Source of the DNA: Rhynchopus euleeides
Taxonomy: Eukaryota > Euglenozoa > Diplonemea > Diplonemida > Diplonemidae
Direction: 5' to 3'
Assembly (NCBI GenBank): GCA_963210315.1
Contig: OY723273.1
Coordinates: 1,302,001-1,366,000, forward strand
DNA: 64,000 nucleotides
Below are positions 32,801-43,442 of the stretch, piece by piece. Position 1 is the stretch's first letter; the number at the start of each line of letters is the position of its first letter. The position numbers and the translations under genes are program-made. Under the pieces are notes generated by a model, which worked only from the letters and a program-made list of their open reading frames with translations, was not told the DNA's origin and did not search any database.

Positions 32801-34560
32801 CGGGGTCAGTGTCCACGACATCAAAGCCACCATCATCAACAGCAACACCTGCACCAAGTGGTGTGGATGGTTCCACTCCGGCACCTGCACAGACTTCAAC
32901 GCCGGTCGGTTCAACAGACAGTCCAGGACTGTCGACCACGACCTCTACCCCACCGACCTCCTCAACAGCGACACCTGCACCAAGTGGTGTGGGTGGGTCG
33001 ACACCGACACCAACAACAATGCCTGCCACACAAGAACCTGAGCAGACGTCAACGCCCGATGGTCCCACAGACACGCCGGGGTCAATGTCCACGACATCAA
33101 CGCCACCATCATCAACAGCGACATCTGCACCAAGTGGTGTGGGTGGGTCAACACCGACACCGAGTGGAGCACCTGACACACAAGAACCTGCACAGACCTC
33201 AACGCCCGATGGTCCGCCAGACAGCCCCGGACCGGGGCTCACACTGACTCCACCGACATCATCAACAGCGACACCTGCACCAAGTGGCGTGGGTGGGTCG
33301 ACACCGGCACCCAGTGAATCACCTGACACACCGACGCCTACAGGCACCGAAGCTACCCCCGTGGTGTCGATCGAAGCCGCCGTGCAGAAGGGTTGGTGGA
33401 GCACGTCAGGGGGCAGCATTGCGGAAGGGGAGGGACACACCACCGCCAAGGCACTGGCCGTCACCACAGATGCGGGCCAGCAGGCGGGTGCTGTGTTTGC
33501 CCCGACGAATGGGCAGGCCTCGCTGTACATCCGGGACGTCCTCGCTGACGGGGTGCCAGCAGGTGTGCTGAACAGGCTGGCGCTGCTTGTGCTGATCCCG
33601 CGCGGTGTGGCGGACGCGACGCCTTCCGGCAAGAACATGGCTGTGAGGCTCACGACGCGCCACCCCAGCCCCGGGACCACGGGGTCCGGCAGCGGGAAGA
33701 GCTTCGAACACCGCTTCACGGTCCCGTTCACCGGACTGTGGCAGAAGGTGCTGGTGGACCCGCACCCCGACACCATCACGGGGCAGCCGCTGCCGGCAGG
33801 GCGGAAGGACCACGGCGTGGTGACAGACCCTGTCGAGGGCCTGCCTGCAGCGTACCTTGACTATGTGGCGCGTGTGGAGATTGTGTTCGACGGCACTGCC
33901 ACGGCAACCCGGGAGGCCACTCCACTGGCGGTGAGGAACGTGACGTGGCAGGTGGACGCGGTGCAGGTCTACGAGATGCCGCACGTGGAGAACGAGACAG
34001 ACGCCTTCGGGCTGACGGGGCTTGCCTACAGGGCTGGCGAGGGCGGTGCGGGTGGCGTCCACATCGAGGTGTGGTGGACGCGCAACAAGCACGACAGCAC
34101 CACGCCGCACGCGGTGCGCTACGCCTACAGCAGCCTGCACGTCACCGGGTTCGACACCGGCGTGCCGCACAGCACCGCCACACCGGCACCAGACTCGCAC
34201 GTGATGCACGCCTCTGGCATGCTGGGCACGCCCCCACCCTCCCAACACACCGTGTCGGTCTTTGTGGCCGTGCGTCCCGAGGGCAGCACCACCTTCAAGC
34301 AGATCGAGCTGCCGCTGCAAGACGGCACACGGCTCTCGCTGGCAGCCCCTTCGGACAGCAGTGCAGGTCTCAGCGGGCTTGCAATCGGGCTGATTGTTGG
34401 CGGTGCCTTCGTGGCGTGCGTCGCTGCCGCCTTCCTCGCATGGTGTGTGGTGAGGCGCCGCCGCGATGAGAAGAAAATCTCCTTCGACCAGTACCTCGCG
34501 TCCGAAGGCAAGCAGGAGATGGTCTCGAGCCGCAGCGATCCTGATACGTACTCGCTTTAA
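29899..34560 (+). CDS. Large secreted/membrane-anchored PAN/Apple-like mucin-type protein, one in-frame stop
   Basis: ATG 29899 begins a signal peptide (MVLRAASLCLLGAVHVQAAA). The N-terminal part is Cys-rich with five perfect 33-bp repeats (residues about 111-165). Codon 300 (30796-30798) is TAA; the same frame then stays open to 34560. PAN/Apple-like Cys modules follow: about 478-567 (ENAEYCKGLCDQDVLCTGFV), 584-660 (TPDCCASACDEDKTCAAFTF) and 800-860 (TMDSCNAMCDADTDCKGFSF). Residues about 924-1154 are a Thr/Ser/Pro stalk with repeated SSTATPAPSGVGGSTP, probably O-glycosylated. A globular extracellular domain, then one TM (SGLAIGLIVGGAFVACVAAA, about 1490-1517), and a short basic cytoplasmic tail ending TYSL. 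The architecture is that of a surface adhesin; ligand unknown. The stop may be a nonsense mutation, an error, or lie in an optional intron. The C-terminal module is duplicated at 36117 and 52259. Confidence 0.8.
30229..30393 (+). repeat. Five perfect 33-bp coding repeats
   Basis: Unit encodes DRTCCTAGVCS, starting GACAGGACCTGCTGCACGGC. Five copies show no differences, so they expanded or were homogenised recently. Three Cys per unit suggest a small disulphide-bonded repeat. Confidence 0.95.
30796..30798 (+). other. In-frame TAA stop inside the surface-protein gene
   Basis: Reading ...GCA GTT GAC AAC TAA CGG TGT CCC ATC AAC TGG.... Codons on both sides keep GC-rich third positions and protein-like composition. 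A GGGTGAGT donor-like site at 30726, a CTAAC branch-like word over the stop, and AG acceptors at 30838 and 30847 would define 111- or 120-bp introns, both multiples of three. Confidence 0.7.
32668..33360 (+). repeat. Degenerate mucin-like repeats in the stalk
   Basis: Degenerate units of roughly 35-45 codons encode TPPTSSTATPAPSGVGGSTP-type sequence followed by QTSTPDGPTDTPGS-type sequence, about four or five times. Thr, Ser and Pro dominate. Such tracts typically carry O-glycans and extend domains from the membrane. Confidence 0.8.
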
Positions 34561-35715
34561 GTGCGTTGCTTCTCGTTATGTGTGCTCTTTCGTCTCACCG
34601 CATGCCCCCTTGTCGTCTTTTTTATGCCCCTGTGTGCTTCTGCTCCGCGCCCCAGTGTGTATTGAGGGAAGACGGAGTAAACTTCTGGCATATAACCTAC
34701 TTTTTGAACGAACATCTTTTTTCTCTCACCAGTACTAAGCCCACATGGTCTTTTTCCAAGAGGACTGTCTTCAACTCTCTTCATTGCTTTCATGCTCGCC
34801 GTTTGCATGTTTTCCTGTAGACATCGTCGCTTCCTATTTAACTCGCTGGACTACCTTTTCGACAGTGGTCATTTCCTGAAAACCCCCATTTTGCGACCGA
34901 GCCAGGAGCCTCGACTTGGGTCCCAGGACCCCAGACATTATCGGGGTGAATACGGTCACAAATGACCCTAAATGGGCTCCTGGTGGTCTCGAAGAGAGCC
35001 AACCGGTGGGACCTGGGTTCTGGCCCCTCTCAGAGGTGAAGACAGTCTCCCTGGCCCCAAAACACCACAGCCACGCTTCCTTGGTTGTTCGTTGGCCTGT
35101 TCTGACTGAAGAACTGGTCTCCGTCTCAACGAGTCCCCCGACTTGCCCATCTCTATGGATTCCCCGATCTGGGCCCCATCTCTCCGAGATTCCCCCGGTC
35201 CGTAGGTGTGACATCGGGGGGTTCTTGTCGAGCTGGGGATCAGGGTCGGGGTCATCCCGTTGTGGTTTCGGACCTCTCTGCGATGCCCCCCTCGGTGTGT
35301 TGGCTTCGCCTCAACGTGGTTTGCACCGATGTGTTCTTCTACGTGGTGGCGATTGCCCCGTTCGTTTTGTATTGTGGGGATTACCCTTCATGCCCCACGC
35401 CGGAGCAGAGGTGCCCCTGTGGGGTACGTTGTGGGTAGGCAATAATCCACTCCCCACTCCGCCCCCTGGAAATGTGCGATTTCGTGTCTGTCCCGTCTTT
35501 GGTGAGGGCGGGGTGCCGGGACCGAATTCCGACATGTGTCTGGTGAGGTCACAGAAAGTGCCAAATTTTGCTCTGGGTTCCCTCGCTACCAGATGTGACT
35601 GAGTGAGAAAAAGTGAGCGCCAGCCCACTTCCCCTCACTGACTGACGAGCTGTGACTGGGAGCGAGGGCCCCCTCTGAACGTCACCAAATGAGTCAATGT
35701 TTCGTCTGTGGGTGT
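34561..35715. other. 3' flank of the surface gene and spacer
   Basis: 34566-34650 is a diverged form of the 3' flank seen at 35826 and 53030 (TTGCTTCTCGTTATG, GCTCTTTCGTCTCACC). The + strand frame 34916-35602 is open but lacks normal composition and is not accepted as a gene. Confidence 0.5.
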
Positions 35716-35785
35716 GGGGTGATCGAAATCCCATTTTTGAGCCACATACCATAAACCTACACGGAACTCGGTTCTCGATCACCCC
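35716..35785. repeat. Small hairpin element
   Basis: GGGGTGATCGA (35716-35726) and its perfect complement TCGATCACCCC (35775-35785) enclose 48 bp. Probable miniature fold-back element. Confidence 0.5.
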
Positions 35786-35825
35786 AGTGTCAGATTATAT
35801 CAGCGACAACGCGGGGCTGTCTGCC

Positions 35826-36103
35826 TTGCCTAATTGCTTCTCGTTATGCCGTGCTCTTTCGTCTCACCACGTGCTCCCTTCTCGTCTTTGTTCCCCCCTG
35901 TGTGCCCCTGCTCCCCCAACTATTATCATTGCTGCTTCGGAAGGAGGTGTTTGTTTCGGGCCTGCATTCCAACACAATCATATTCAGCACGTACTGGTTA
36001 GTCGCCACGTTTCCCTGTCACTCCACGATGCAGCGGGGGCACCGTCCGAGGTGCCGTGCCTTCACCCCATTCATTGCGTCAACGTGTATGAGTGATTCCG
36101 ATG
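35826..36103 (+). repeat. Copy of surface-gene 3' flank
   Basis: Nearly identical to 53027-53292: shared words include CTCTTTCGTCTCACCACGT, CCCCAACTATTATCATTGCT and GTCACTCCACGATGCAGCGG. It precedes, rather than follows, the partial C-terminal module at 36117. The region is therefore a collapsed tandem copy: the 3' flank of one lost gene, then the last exon part of another. Confidence 0.85.
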
Positions 36104-36116
36104 CTGTGAAGTTGCT

Positions 36117-36371
36117 GAGCTGCCGCTGCAAGACGGCAGACGGCTCTCGCTGGCAGCCCCTTCGGACAGCAGTGCAGGTCTCAGCGGGCTTGCAATTGGG
36201 CTGATTGTTGGCAGTGCCTTCGTGGCGTGCGTCGCTGCCGCCTTCCTCGCATGGTGTGTGGTGAGGCGCCGCCGCGAAAAGGAGAAAGTCTCCTTCGACC
36301 AGTACCTCGCGTCCGAAGGCAAGCAGGAGATGGCCCTGCCTCCAAACGAGCCGGCGACCTATTCCCTCTGA
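36117..36371 (+). pseudogene. Partial copy of the membrane-anchor C-terminus
   Basis: Encodes ELPLQDG, the TM segment (SGLAIGLIVGSAFVACVAAA), the RRRREKEKVSFDQY tail and a final PATYSL, stop at 36369. The tail matches the 53.0 kb gene (EKEKVSFD) better than the 34.5 kb gene (DEKKISFD). No start or ectodomain is attached, so it is a gene fragment that could serve as a recombination donor. Confidence 0.85.
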
Positions 36372-38150
36372 ATGCACTGCATGTGGCAAGACGTTATCCA
36401 GCATCCCCCGCTTCGCGCACCCGGAGCCTCCCGAACGAATTCCTCCCAGCCCCAGCACCCACCCGAACCGCTCGATCCGTTCGGTGGCTAAACGATGCAG
36501 CGCAGTGCGCGTGGCACTTCTCCTGTTATGTTGGGGAAGGTGCCCACTCTTGACAAAGCTTGTCGTTTAGCAACGTCCAGCTCTTTCCTCTGTGACTCTT
36601 TCATTTTTCTGTTCGCTTCCAATCTGCAGACACCGGCGTGTCGCGTCACCTGCTCCATCTCGCTGTCAGCAACAATGATGCTCTCAGCAGGGCCTGTCTG
36701 TGCTGACTTGACTTTGATATTTTCCTTTGATTGCATCTCGTCATCCTTGTGTGTTGTCAGGTTGTCAAGTGGTCAGAGTGGCGTTGCTGAAAGAATCGTT
36801 TTGCACTCCCCTCCCACTCACACATCACTGCCCCCTGGCGCCAAACGGAAACGCGATACTGCTGGCATCTGCATTCGAATACCCGCTGCTCGGACTGCCG
36901 TCCCCTGCGCATCCCGGAGGACGTGTGCTGTCGCGAGCCCACCGGGCGGACTCTGCGCGTCAGCGGCTTCTGCTGTACCGCAGGGATGCGAGAGCAGTGG
37001 GCACTGGTCCGTTGTGATGCAGACGCACACACATGAAGTTTCCAGGTGTGTGTGTTTTTTACCACAACAGGGAAACTGTCAGTGTCAAAAAGATAGTAGG
37101 CAGCGCTTTGGGCAATAAATACAGCCTCCTCATCAGGCTGCGGAGTTGCTTTTGTTTTGCCCGGATTTGGCGCACAAACAAACCTGGCTGGCTTTTTCTT
37201 TTGGATCTTGCCTTCCCGCACCCTACTGCACCAGGTTGGGGCTAAGCAGTGAGCAGGCCTGCCTTCTGACAAAGCCCCCGGGTCACTCTTGGTTGGTCTT
37301 GGTTCGCTTGTCACGCATGGTGCCTCTGTGGGTTTGTTGGAGAACAGCCAGGGCTTCAGAGTTTTTCTTGTGTATCCCCACCCAATGAATGAGGAAATGG
37401 AACACGGGGACGCAGGTCGGTATGAGTCAGCGGCACGCGCAGATTCGTTGTGAATTGCCAGGTGTGTGTGTCGTTGAGTGGTTTGATGTTCCTGTTTTGG
37501 CAGAACCTGGCTGGCTTTTGCTTCTTCTCAGTTATGAGCGCGGAGCGTAGCGAGGTCGCGAAGTAACGAAGGAAATGACGACTGCAGCCGTATATGCATC
37601 ACCTACATGCCACATCACAGGTACACGGCCTCGCAGTCAACTCACACAGAATCTGTGCGTCACACGGAGGATGGTGCGGGAGAGGAACCGTGGAAGGACC
37701 CCATTGTTGCGGTACAACACCCAGAGCCCCCCAAGAAAAATGTTGCATACCGAGTGGACGGAGCTCGTCATTGTGCTTCCCTCTACTTCTACTTCTCTAC
37801 CCACAAAGAAAAACTGAACGTCAAAAATGAATTTTGTGGCGGCGTGTGTGGGATATACTCCTGCGACACGATTCCGCCAGAAGGGGGGCGGGAGGAAGTA
37901 CGACAGGCACTGCTGATCGTGATGTTGTGTTCAGTCATTCTGTTCGGTGTTGCATCGTATCACCCACCTTCCCTGATACCACGGACGGGACGCACATTGT
38001 CAGAGGGTGTTCGGAGACTTGTTTTGCCTTCACTCTCGAAAACTGTGCCCCCCGCCCCTTTTTACCGTGGATCAACTGATTAATATCCCCCCCACCCCCT
38101 GCCTAACGAGTGAAGGGATATCATCCTGGTGATTCCTTCTAAACCCCCCC
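36372..38150. other. Spacer with dispersed repeat fragments
   Basis: A minus-strand frame at 36736-36488 has normal composition (ADSEMEQVTRHAGVCRLEAN) but no family or start. ACCTGGCTGGCTTTT occurs at 37181 and 37506. AGCGTAGCGAGGTCGCGAAG at 37545 matches 10582. GTGGCGGCGTGTGTGGGATA at 37837 recurs near 53918. A 15-C run at 38144-38156 forms the target of the next element. Confidence 0.45.
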
Positions 38151-38158
38151 CCCCCCGG

Positions 38159-39263
38159 CAGGGGTGTAAATAAGGCCGACTCCCGACTCGCGCCGGATTT
38201 TTTGGGATTGGGAGGGTTGCCTTGCTTCCCTTAGGGAATGTGCGGTATTAGGCACCCCATGGCCAAAATGACCCCACTGCGATCCGCACAGACTCCAAAT
38301 ATTCAAAAGAAAGGGTTTTTGGAACACCCGAGGAGGGGGGGTCCCGATGGGTGGGTGGGGGTGTGGGGGTCCCGCTGGGTGGGACATGGTGTGTGCCTCC
38401 CAGTCATCTTCTTCATTACCGGTCTCTGAACTGGGGTGAGTTCATTGCCAAACCACTGCTGTGAATACGGCGCCCCTTTCCCGCCCCTTTTGCCAGATCC
38501 TGGCAGCTCCCAAGAAGAGTTGTGTTCCGCCCCCATCAGGTGGTTGAGCATACCGCAGCGCACACGTGCACACCCACACACACTCCACACAGATGCGTCA
38601 CACATGTGACGCAACTGTTGCGACACAACATGCCTCAGGTAGAGGCAGTAGTGTTTGACTCACAGCCAACATAGCTCTCAGTGGGGCCGTGGATGGTGTG
38701 GATGCATCCATGCATGCATCCACGGCATCCAGGGATGCCCGAAAATGTCAAAAAATGGATTTTCGATTTGGCATACAGGCATTCATCCACTGCAGGCAGG
38801 CCTGCATGCAGGGCTTCGGAGCTCCAGGCTGTGTGTGGATGCATCCACAAAATTTGTGGATGCATGCGCTGCATGCACGGGAAATACTGAGAGCTATGCA
38901 GCCAAATACTGCTGCCGTGAGTGAGGTGCTCGCAGCGTGTGGGGCGCTGCGGGCGAAGTGGGGGGTTGGCTGGGACAGCCAACAGGGCGCTGTGCGTCGC
39001 GTGCTTCTTCGCGGACCACCTCGCACGCGGGAAGACCCCGCAAGCGCCGAGTCAGTCCGCCCTGACCGAATGGTGGGCGACTGCTGGAGGGTCCATGGGA
39101 CTCTCCACGGCAGAGGTGGCCGTACTACAGGATGCGTGCAGGATTGAGTAGGGTTTGAGACCGCCCGTCCCCCCCAGCCCCCCACCCCAGGTACCTTAGG
39201 TGACTGTAAATAACCGACTCCCGACTCCCGACTCCTGACCCCCAAACCTTATTTACAGCCCTG
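38159..39263. mobile_element. hAT-like element with perfect 8-bp target duplication
   Basis: Left end CAGGGGTGTAAATAAGG (38159), right end CCTTATTTACAGCCCTG (ending 39263): inverted with one mismatch and the CAGGG...CCCTG form of hAT ends. CCCCCCGG flanks both sides (38151-38158 and 39264-39271), a perfect 8-bp duplication. Subterminal CCGACTCCCGACTC words repeat at both ends. Inside, 38921-39151 on + is protein-like (GLSTAEVAVLQDACRIE at its end) but too short for a transposase, so it is non-autonomous or decayed. It is itself interrupted by the element at 38670-38898. Confidence 0.85.
38670..38898. mobile_element. Nested TIR element with 7-bp target duplication
   Basis: CATAGCTCTCAGT at 38670-38682 and ACTGAGAGCTATG at 38886-38898 are perfect 13-bp inverted ends. 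CAGCCAA is duplicated directly outside both (38663-38669 and 38899-38905). The interior is filled with palindromic GGATGCATCC words (38700-38725, 38836-38865). No coding capacity. Confidence 0.8.
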
Positions 39264-39353
39264 CCCCCCGGGTTAATATACCCCGGGTATATTAACAGGT
39301 TGACCAAAACCCAGTTTTTCTCCCGATCAAAACGGGTATATTAACCCGGGGGG
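39264..39353. repeat. Palindromic element of CCCGGGTTAATATACCC words
   Basis: CCCCCCGGGTTAATATACCC at 39264 and its complement GGGTATATTAACCCGGGGGG ending near 39353. A further palindrome (TAATATACCCCGGGTATATTA) lies inside, and another partial copy runs to 39375. The hAT-like element at 38159 inserted at its left edge. Confidence 0.7.
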
Positions 39354-39540
39354 TATATTAATCCGGGAGGTATATTACAGGGGGGGGTCAAATAAACGTA
39401 CTAAGTACTACTATTCGGCGAACGGGCGGGCCTAAATCGACCTCGCCAAAAAAGGATAAAATACTTCGCGAGCGAATAGACGTACGTAGTACGTCTATTC
39501 AACTTTTCCTAAAAACACTGTTTGCAGGGGCTCTGCGGGG

Positions 39541-39843
39541 CTATTTGGTCCACCAGGGGCGCGCTGGTCACTGCTGCGTGCCCTGACCCGGATCACTTCG
39601 TTGAAGAAGGCCGGGGAGCGCCTGGCTGTGGCCCATCCTCTTGAGGCATTCCGTGAGCAGATGAAAGCATCGGACGTCGTCATTCTATCGGACACCAGCC
39701 GAAGATATTGGCCCTGTTGGTGGATGTCACAGGTCTACGGTGAGCTTTGTCTGGGGCCATCCGTTTACATCTTCTCGGTGGTGGTGGGGACTGCGGACGC
39801 CGTAGCTGAGGGAATGCGCGGCGGGATTCAGCAGTGGTTCTGA
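39541..39843 (+). pseudogene. Gene fragment, unknown
   Basis: Open without ATG: LFGPPGARWSLLRALTRI, AFREQMKASDVVILSDTSRR, YWPCWWMSQVYGELCLGPSV, IFSVVVGTADAVAEGMRG, stop at 39841. Composition is that of a real protein. The pattern of ASDVVILSDTSRRYWPCWW followed by a helix vaguely recalls TIR-domain folds (hydrophobic strand, Ser, Trp-Cys), but this is weak. The 5' part is missing. Confidence 0.35.
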
Positions 39844-40094
39844 TGCCTCTGGACCGCATGAGCTTGCGGGTTTGCGGGGCCCGTGCACCCTGGTTCCCCG
39901 AAGTGGCACCAATAGACCTTGTCCCTATTCCTTGCCCCAAAGTTTGCGGATTTGTGTGCCCCCTCCACTGGCAGGCGGTCCTCCAAAAAGAAAATCTCAA
40001 AAAAAACGAGATATTTCCCAAAAAACGGGTGTACAAAGTAAGTACTTGTATTCAACGGCCCAACGTGCCCCAGGGCCCCAAAAAAATAAGTACT

Positions 40095-40477
40095 ACCGTA
40101 TTCGGAAAAATACTGGAACGGAATAATGTTCCAAGTTCCAGCCGAGACCCCATTTGTTCCAGTTATTTTCCGTTCCAGAATTGTTCTGGGGGGTCTGCGC
40201 GGACTTGGCCGTTTTCTGGGAGTCGGGTACTTTCCCAAGGGTATGCTGGCCCACCATCCTCCACCATGGCATGGGGTGGGGTGAGGTGGGATTCACATGT
40301 GCCCGAAAAACTGACAAGTACCCGCCAATTTCCCCCATACTCTAATTCTGGAACGGAAAAATACTGGAACGGAATAATGTTCCAAGTTTCGAAAACTCGG
40401 GTTTGTTCCAGTTATTTTCCGTTCCAGAAAAAATCCGTTCCAGCATTTTTCCGTTCCAGTATTTTTCCGAATACGGT
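40095..40477. mobile_element. Fold-back element with 3-bp (ACT) target duplication
   Basis: ACCGTATTCGGAAAAATACT... at 40095 and the complementary ...AGTATTTTTCCGAATACGGT ending 40477 match over about 27 bp. ACT flanks both sides (40092-40094, 40478-40480). Inside, GGAACGGAATAATGTTCCA-type words repeat in both orientations. The 3-bp duplication fits PIF/Harbinger-type mobilisation. No coding capacity. Confidence 0.75.
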
Positions 40478-40551
40478 ACTATTCGTGGTGTAGCAGAAAA
40501 GAAGGTTTTTGACTACGAACGTACTACGAAATATGGGTGTGGGGTGTGGGT

Positions 40552-40804
40552 TTTTTGCCCTGATTTTGTGCGATGTTGTTTGCCCTTTTTTGCCTTGGTG
40601 AGCAACTGTTTTCCCCTTGGAAATGGCTCTGTGATGCTTCCTGGGACCCCAGTGGGAGGGAATGCGGAACTGCAGTGCATGCTGTATGTGGGGCGGGAAG
40701 TAGACGCTGTCGGGGACGTGCCGTCGCCCTCAGCAGTGGTTATCACTATTGACCTGTTTGTCGCCACGAGAGACGCAGCCCGGCAGCAGGACGTCCTTGC
40801 CTGA
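40552..40804 (+). pseudogene. Gene fragment, unknown
   Basis: Frame ending at TGA 40802 reads FALVSNCFPLGNGSVMLPGT, PVGGNAELQCMLYVGREVDA, PSPSAVVITIDLFVATRDAA. Protein-like composition, no start, no family recognised. It may belong with the fragment at 39541-39843, both lying in the outer element. Confidence 0.3.
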
Positions 40805-41446
40805 GTGTCGCAGCATACACGTGCTTCTTCCTGCAGTTCCACCGTGAGTGACTACCAGTCGTCGGCCATTCGATCAACACCTTCAGCCAGTCCGTTCCCG
40901 CAGAGGGTATCTCACTTTATGCAGTGTCGTCGGAATCAATTCTCCGAAAAGTGCAATGGAAGAGGAAATGACGAGCGAGCGGCGAACCTACCGCGGGGCC
41001 CCAGGTTGGCCCACCACCCGCCCGCCCTCGTGCGGTCACCGTCGCCCGCCCTCGCCCACGCTCGCCCAGAGGCGGCTTGTTTTAGGTCATCACGTGTCTG
41101 TCAGCACTCTTGTCCTTGGCGGGACCAGGTCGTGGAAGGAACGGGCCCCCAGGGCAGCTTCCGTGCGGTAGAGGAATAGCGCATCTTGTTGTAGAAGCAC
41201 CCGTTGCCCGTACCACCCGGTGTTCACGGAGGACAGCTTGAACATGCACGCAGCCTGGTGCACAGCACCCCTGGCGCAGGTTAGAGGTGCACTCCGCACC
41301 TGTCCGTTCCCACAGCTTCCGCATTGCGCAAGACAGTACGTCCCTTCTGGAAACAGGGGGGCGTTTCCTCACTGGGTTGATCTCAGTCGCACATGCACTT
41401 TATTTCCTTCAGACAGCGGCTCGCGAAGGAGACCAGTGAAGTCTTT

Positions 41447-41499
41447 TTTTAGAAGTTCGCAGCATGCCTCAGTGAGGGGCATGCTGCGAACTTCTAAAA
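41447..41499. repeat. Perfect 22-bp-arm hairpin
   Basis: TTTTAGAAGTTCGCAGCATG(CC) and its complement surround an 8-9 base loop (TCAGTGAG). Strong cruciform or stem-loop, immediately left of the fold-back element at 41506. Confidence 0.85.
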
Positions 41500-41505
41500 C
41501 CATAA

Positions 41506-41613
41506 GGGGGTCTTCGCTACGGGGTGACCGTCAGTGCATTTTAGTGAGTTTCCTGTTGAATTAGCTGAAAACTGACGGAGATTGACGGAGGATAACGGCC
41601 AGCGAAGACCCCC
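41506..41613. mobile_element. Miniature element with TAA target duplication
   Basis: GGGGGTCTTCGCT at 41506 and AGCGAAGACCCCC ending 41613 are perfect inverted ends. TAA is present outside both (41503-41505, 41614-41616). A 3-bp TAA duplication with G/C-rich ends is typical of Harbinger-type MITEs. Confidence 0.75.
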
Positions 41614-42808
41614 TAAGTGCTCTTGGAGTACCCTCCAATGGGTCAATCTCTGTGCTTCCACAGAGTCCCGCAACTTCACCCGATCGTACCCCCCTTGTGC
41701 CAGGTTGTGTTGAAGGAGTGGTTAGCCACCTTCAGGCAGCCATGGGTGACGGCGACTCTGTGCCGTTGGTCGCCTATCTGGGGGCGTCAGCATCTGGGAT
41801 ACAATGACTGCACAGTGTGCCCTCTACGACCCCACAGGGGCCGCTCGTGTCCGACATGGCCTTGTCCCCTGCGCACGGCGGCTTGCCGTCTGTGCGGGGG
41901 CTCTGCTGCTGTACGACAGAGGGGATTGGGGTGCGCCCCACGCGCGTACGGGATGAACCCCTTGCGGATATACCTTCAGCATGGACTCACCGAGAACGAC
42001 AGGACTTCCCCAGCCAACTAACCCGGAACTTACCATAGATAGGAAAGGTCATGGAAAAGCAAAGCTTCCAACTGGGGGATGTCAATCGCGGTGTGAGGCA
42101 GGCACAGGTGCCTGCTTCACACTGTGTCCCTCCTGGTGGCTGAAGAGCCACAACTCAGGTTTCCCAAGGGCCCCAAAAGGGTACATAAAACCGACACCCC
42201 CAAGGAGTTTTTAACTATGAACGTACTACGAAATATGGGGGCTTCTGCTACACCAATTCGGGTAAGTGGGGGTATGGAAATTTAGTCATTCTTAGTCACT
42301 TTTAGGCGATTTACGCGCGGTTTTTCGGCTGGGGAAAAGAGAGTAAGATTTTCGAAAAAAATCGATTTTTTCGCAAAAAATCGCATTGTGTCGTAGTCGC
42401 GCGTAGTCACCCGTAGTCGCCAGGTCGAGGTTCCCAGATTCCATACCCCCCCGGGGTACTGAATTACCGATTTTTCGACATGTCGAAAAAAAAATTTGGC
42501 CGAAAATGGTGCCCCTGATTTACCCCTTTTTCACTACGCACAAACTACGCAATCTGGGGGGGGGGTCTCGCTTTTTGGTCCCCCCCCAGTTTTTTTTGGT
42601 CCCCCTTTCTGTGTGGCTACTGAGACAGGACTGGAGGCACTGCGCTGACCGAGCAAAAAATTATTGCCAGAACTCACTATACACCGTACGAAAGAACGCA
42701 CGACATGTGGGGCGGGACTCCAGAAACACCTGGGCAAGGTTGCCCCATGCCCAGAAACACCTGAGAAGGAAGTGAGTTCCAGGAGCCGCGTAGAACACCC
42801 TCGAGATT

Positions 42809-43413
42809 GTGAATGATGATACGATCACAGCCTTCAGGGCGATGCGAGGTGCCACCCTGAAGGTGGCCCTTGACATCAAGGAGAGCGTCGGCCGAGGGGT
42901 CGACGAAAAGCTGAAGAAGGCGCTACTGGCACTGGATCCCGCGGGGTATACGGAGGTCACCGCCACACAGGCAACCTCCGCTGACAACGTCCAGGAGACG
43001 TTATCCGAGGGGATCACAACGGCACTAGAGATCTGTGTCACGGGATCCAGGCGCCCACTCTCCCTCGAAGGTCTGGGGATTGTTGTTGGGTATGGTGTCG
43101 TTTCCTGCAGCTGCAAAAAAGCGTAGCAACTGTGCTTCCTTCTTCCTTAATGATGCGTTGACGCTTCCACCCGGAGGAGCTGAAGCAGGCACCGCTTAAT
43201 GATGCGTTGATGCTTCCACCCGACGAGCTGAAGCAGGCACCGCGCCAAAGGGCACCCCCAAAGAGACCTGCAAAGACTGCGTCGAAACCCGCACCGAAGG
43301 CTGCCAGCGCTGCAGCACCTGAAGAACCTGCAGCACCTGCAGCACCTGAAGCGCCTGCACCCTCACTGACCCCGGAACAGCAAGAACTCCTTGAGTTTGG
43401 GGTCCCGGCATAG
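42809..43413 (+). CDS. Small ORFs upstream of the transposase, unknown
   Basis: 42809-43126 (no ATG until 42842) reads AFRAMRGATLKVALDIKESV, VDEKLKKALLALDPAGYTEV, ATQATSADNVQETLSEGITT: a soluble, helical-looking protein piece. 43207-43413 encodes an Ala/Pro/Lys-rich tail (PPKRPAKTASKPAPKAASAA) ending FGVPA. They are in different frames, separated by a tandem duplication of AATGATGCGTTGACGCTTCC-type sequence (43149 and 43198). Harbinger elements often carry a second DNA-binding ORF, but no Myb/SANT motif is evident here. A fragment of this region is repeated, inverted, at 11815. Confidence 0.4.
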
Positions 43414-43442
43414 AGACAGAGAATGGCTGAGTAAATCAAAAA

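Noticed and set aside
34916..35602. 228-codon plus-strand frame after the surface gene
   Set aside because: Composition and codon use unlike the neighbouring genes; no recognisable motif or acceptor-like start context.
42268..42451. A 184-bp stand-alone MITE from GGGGGTATGG to CCATACCCCC
   Set aside because: Both copies continue identically past the inner CCATACCCCC, and AGT duplications fit the 42268-48185 boundaries better.
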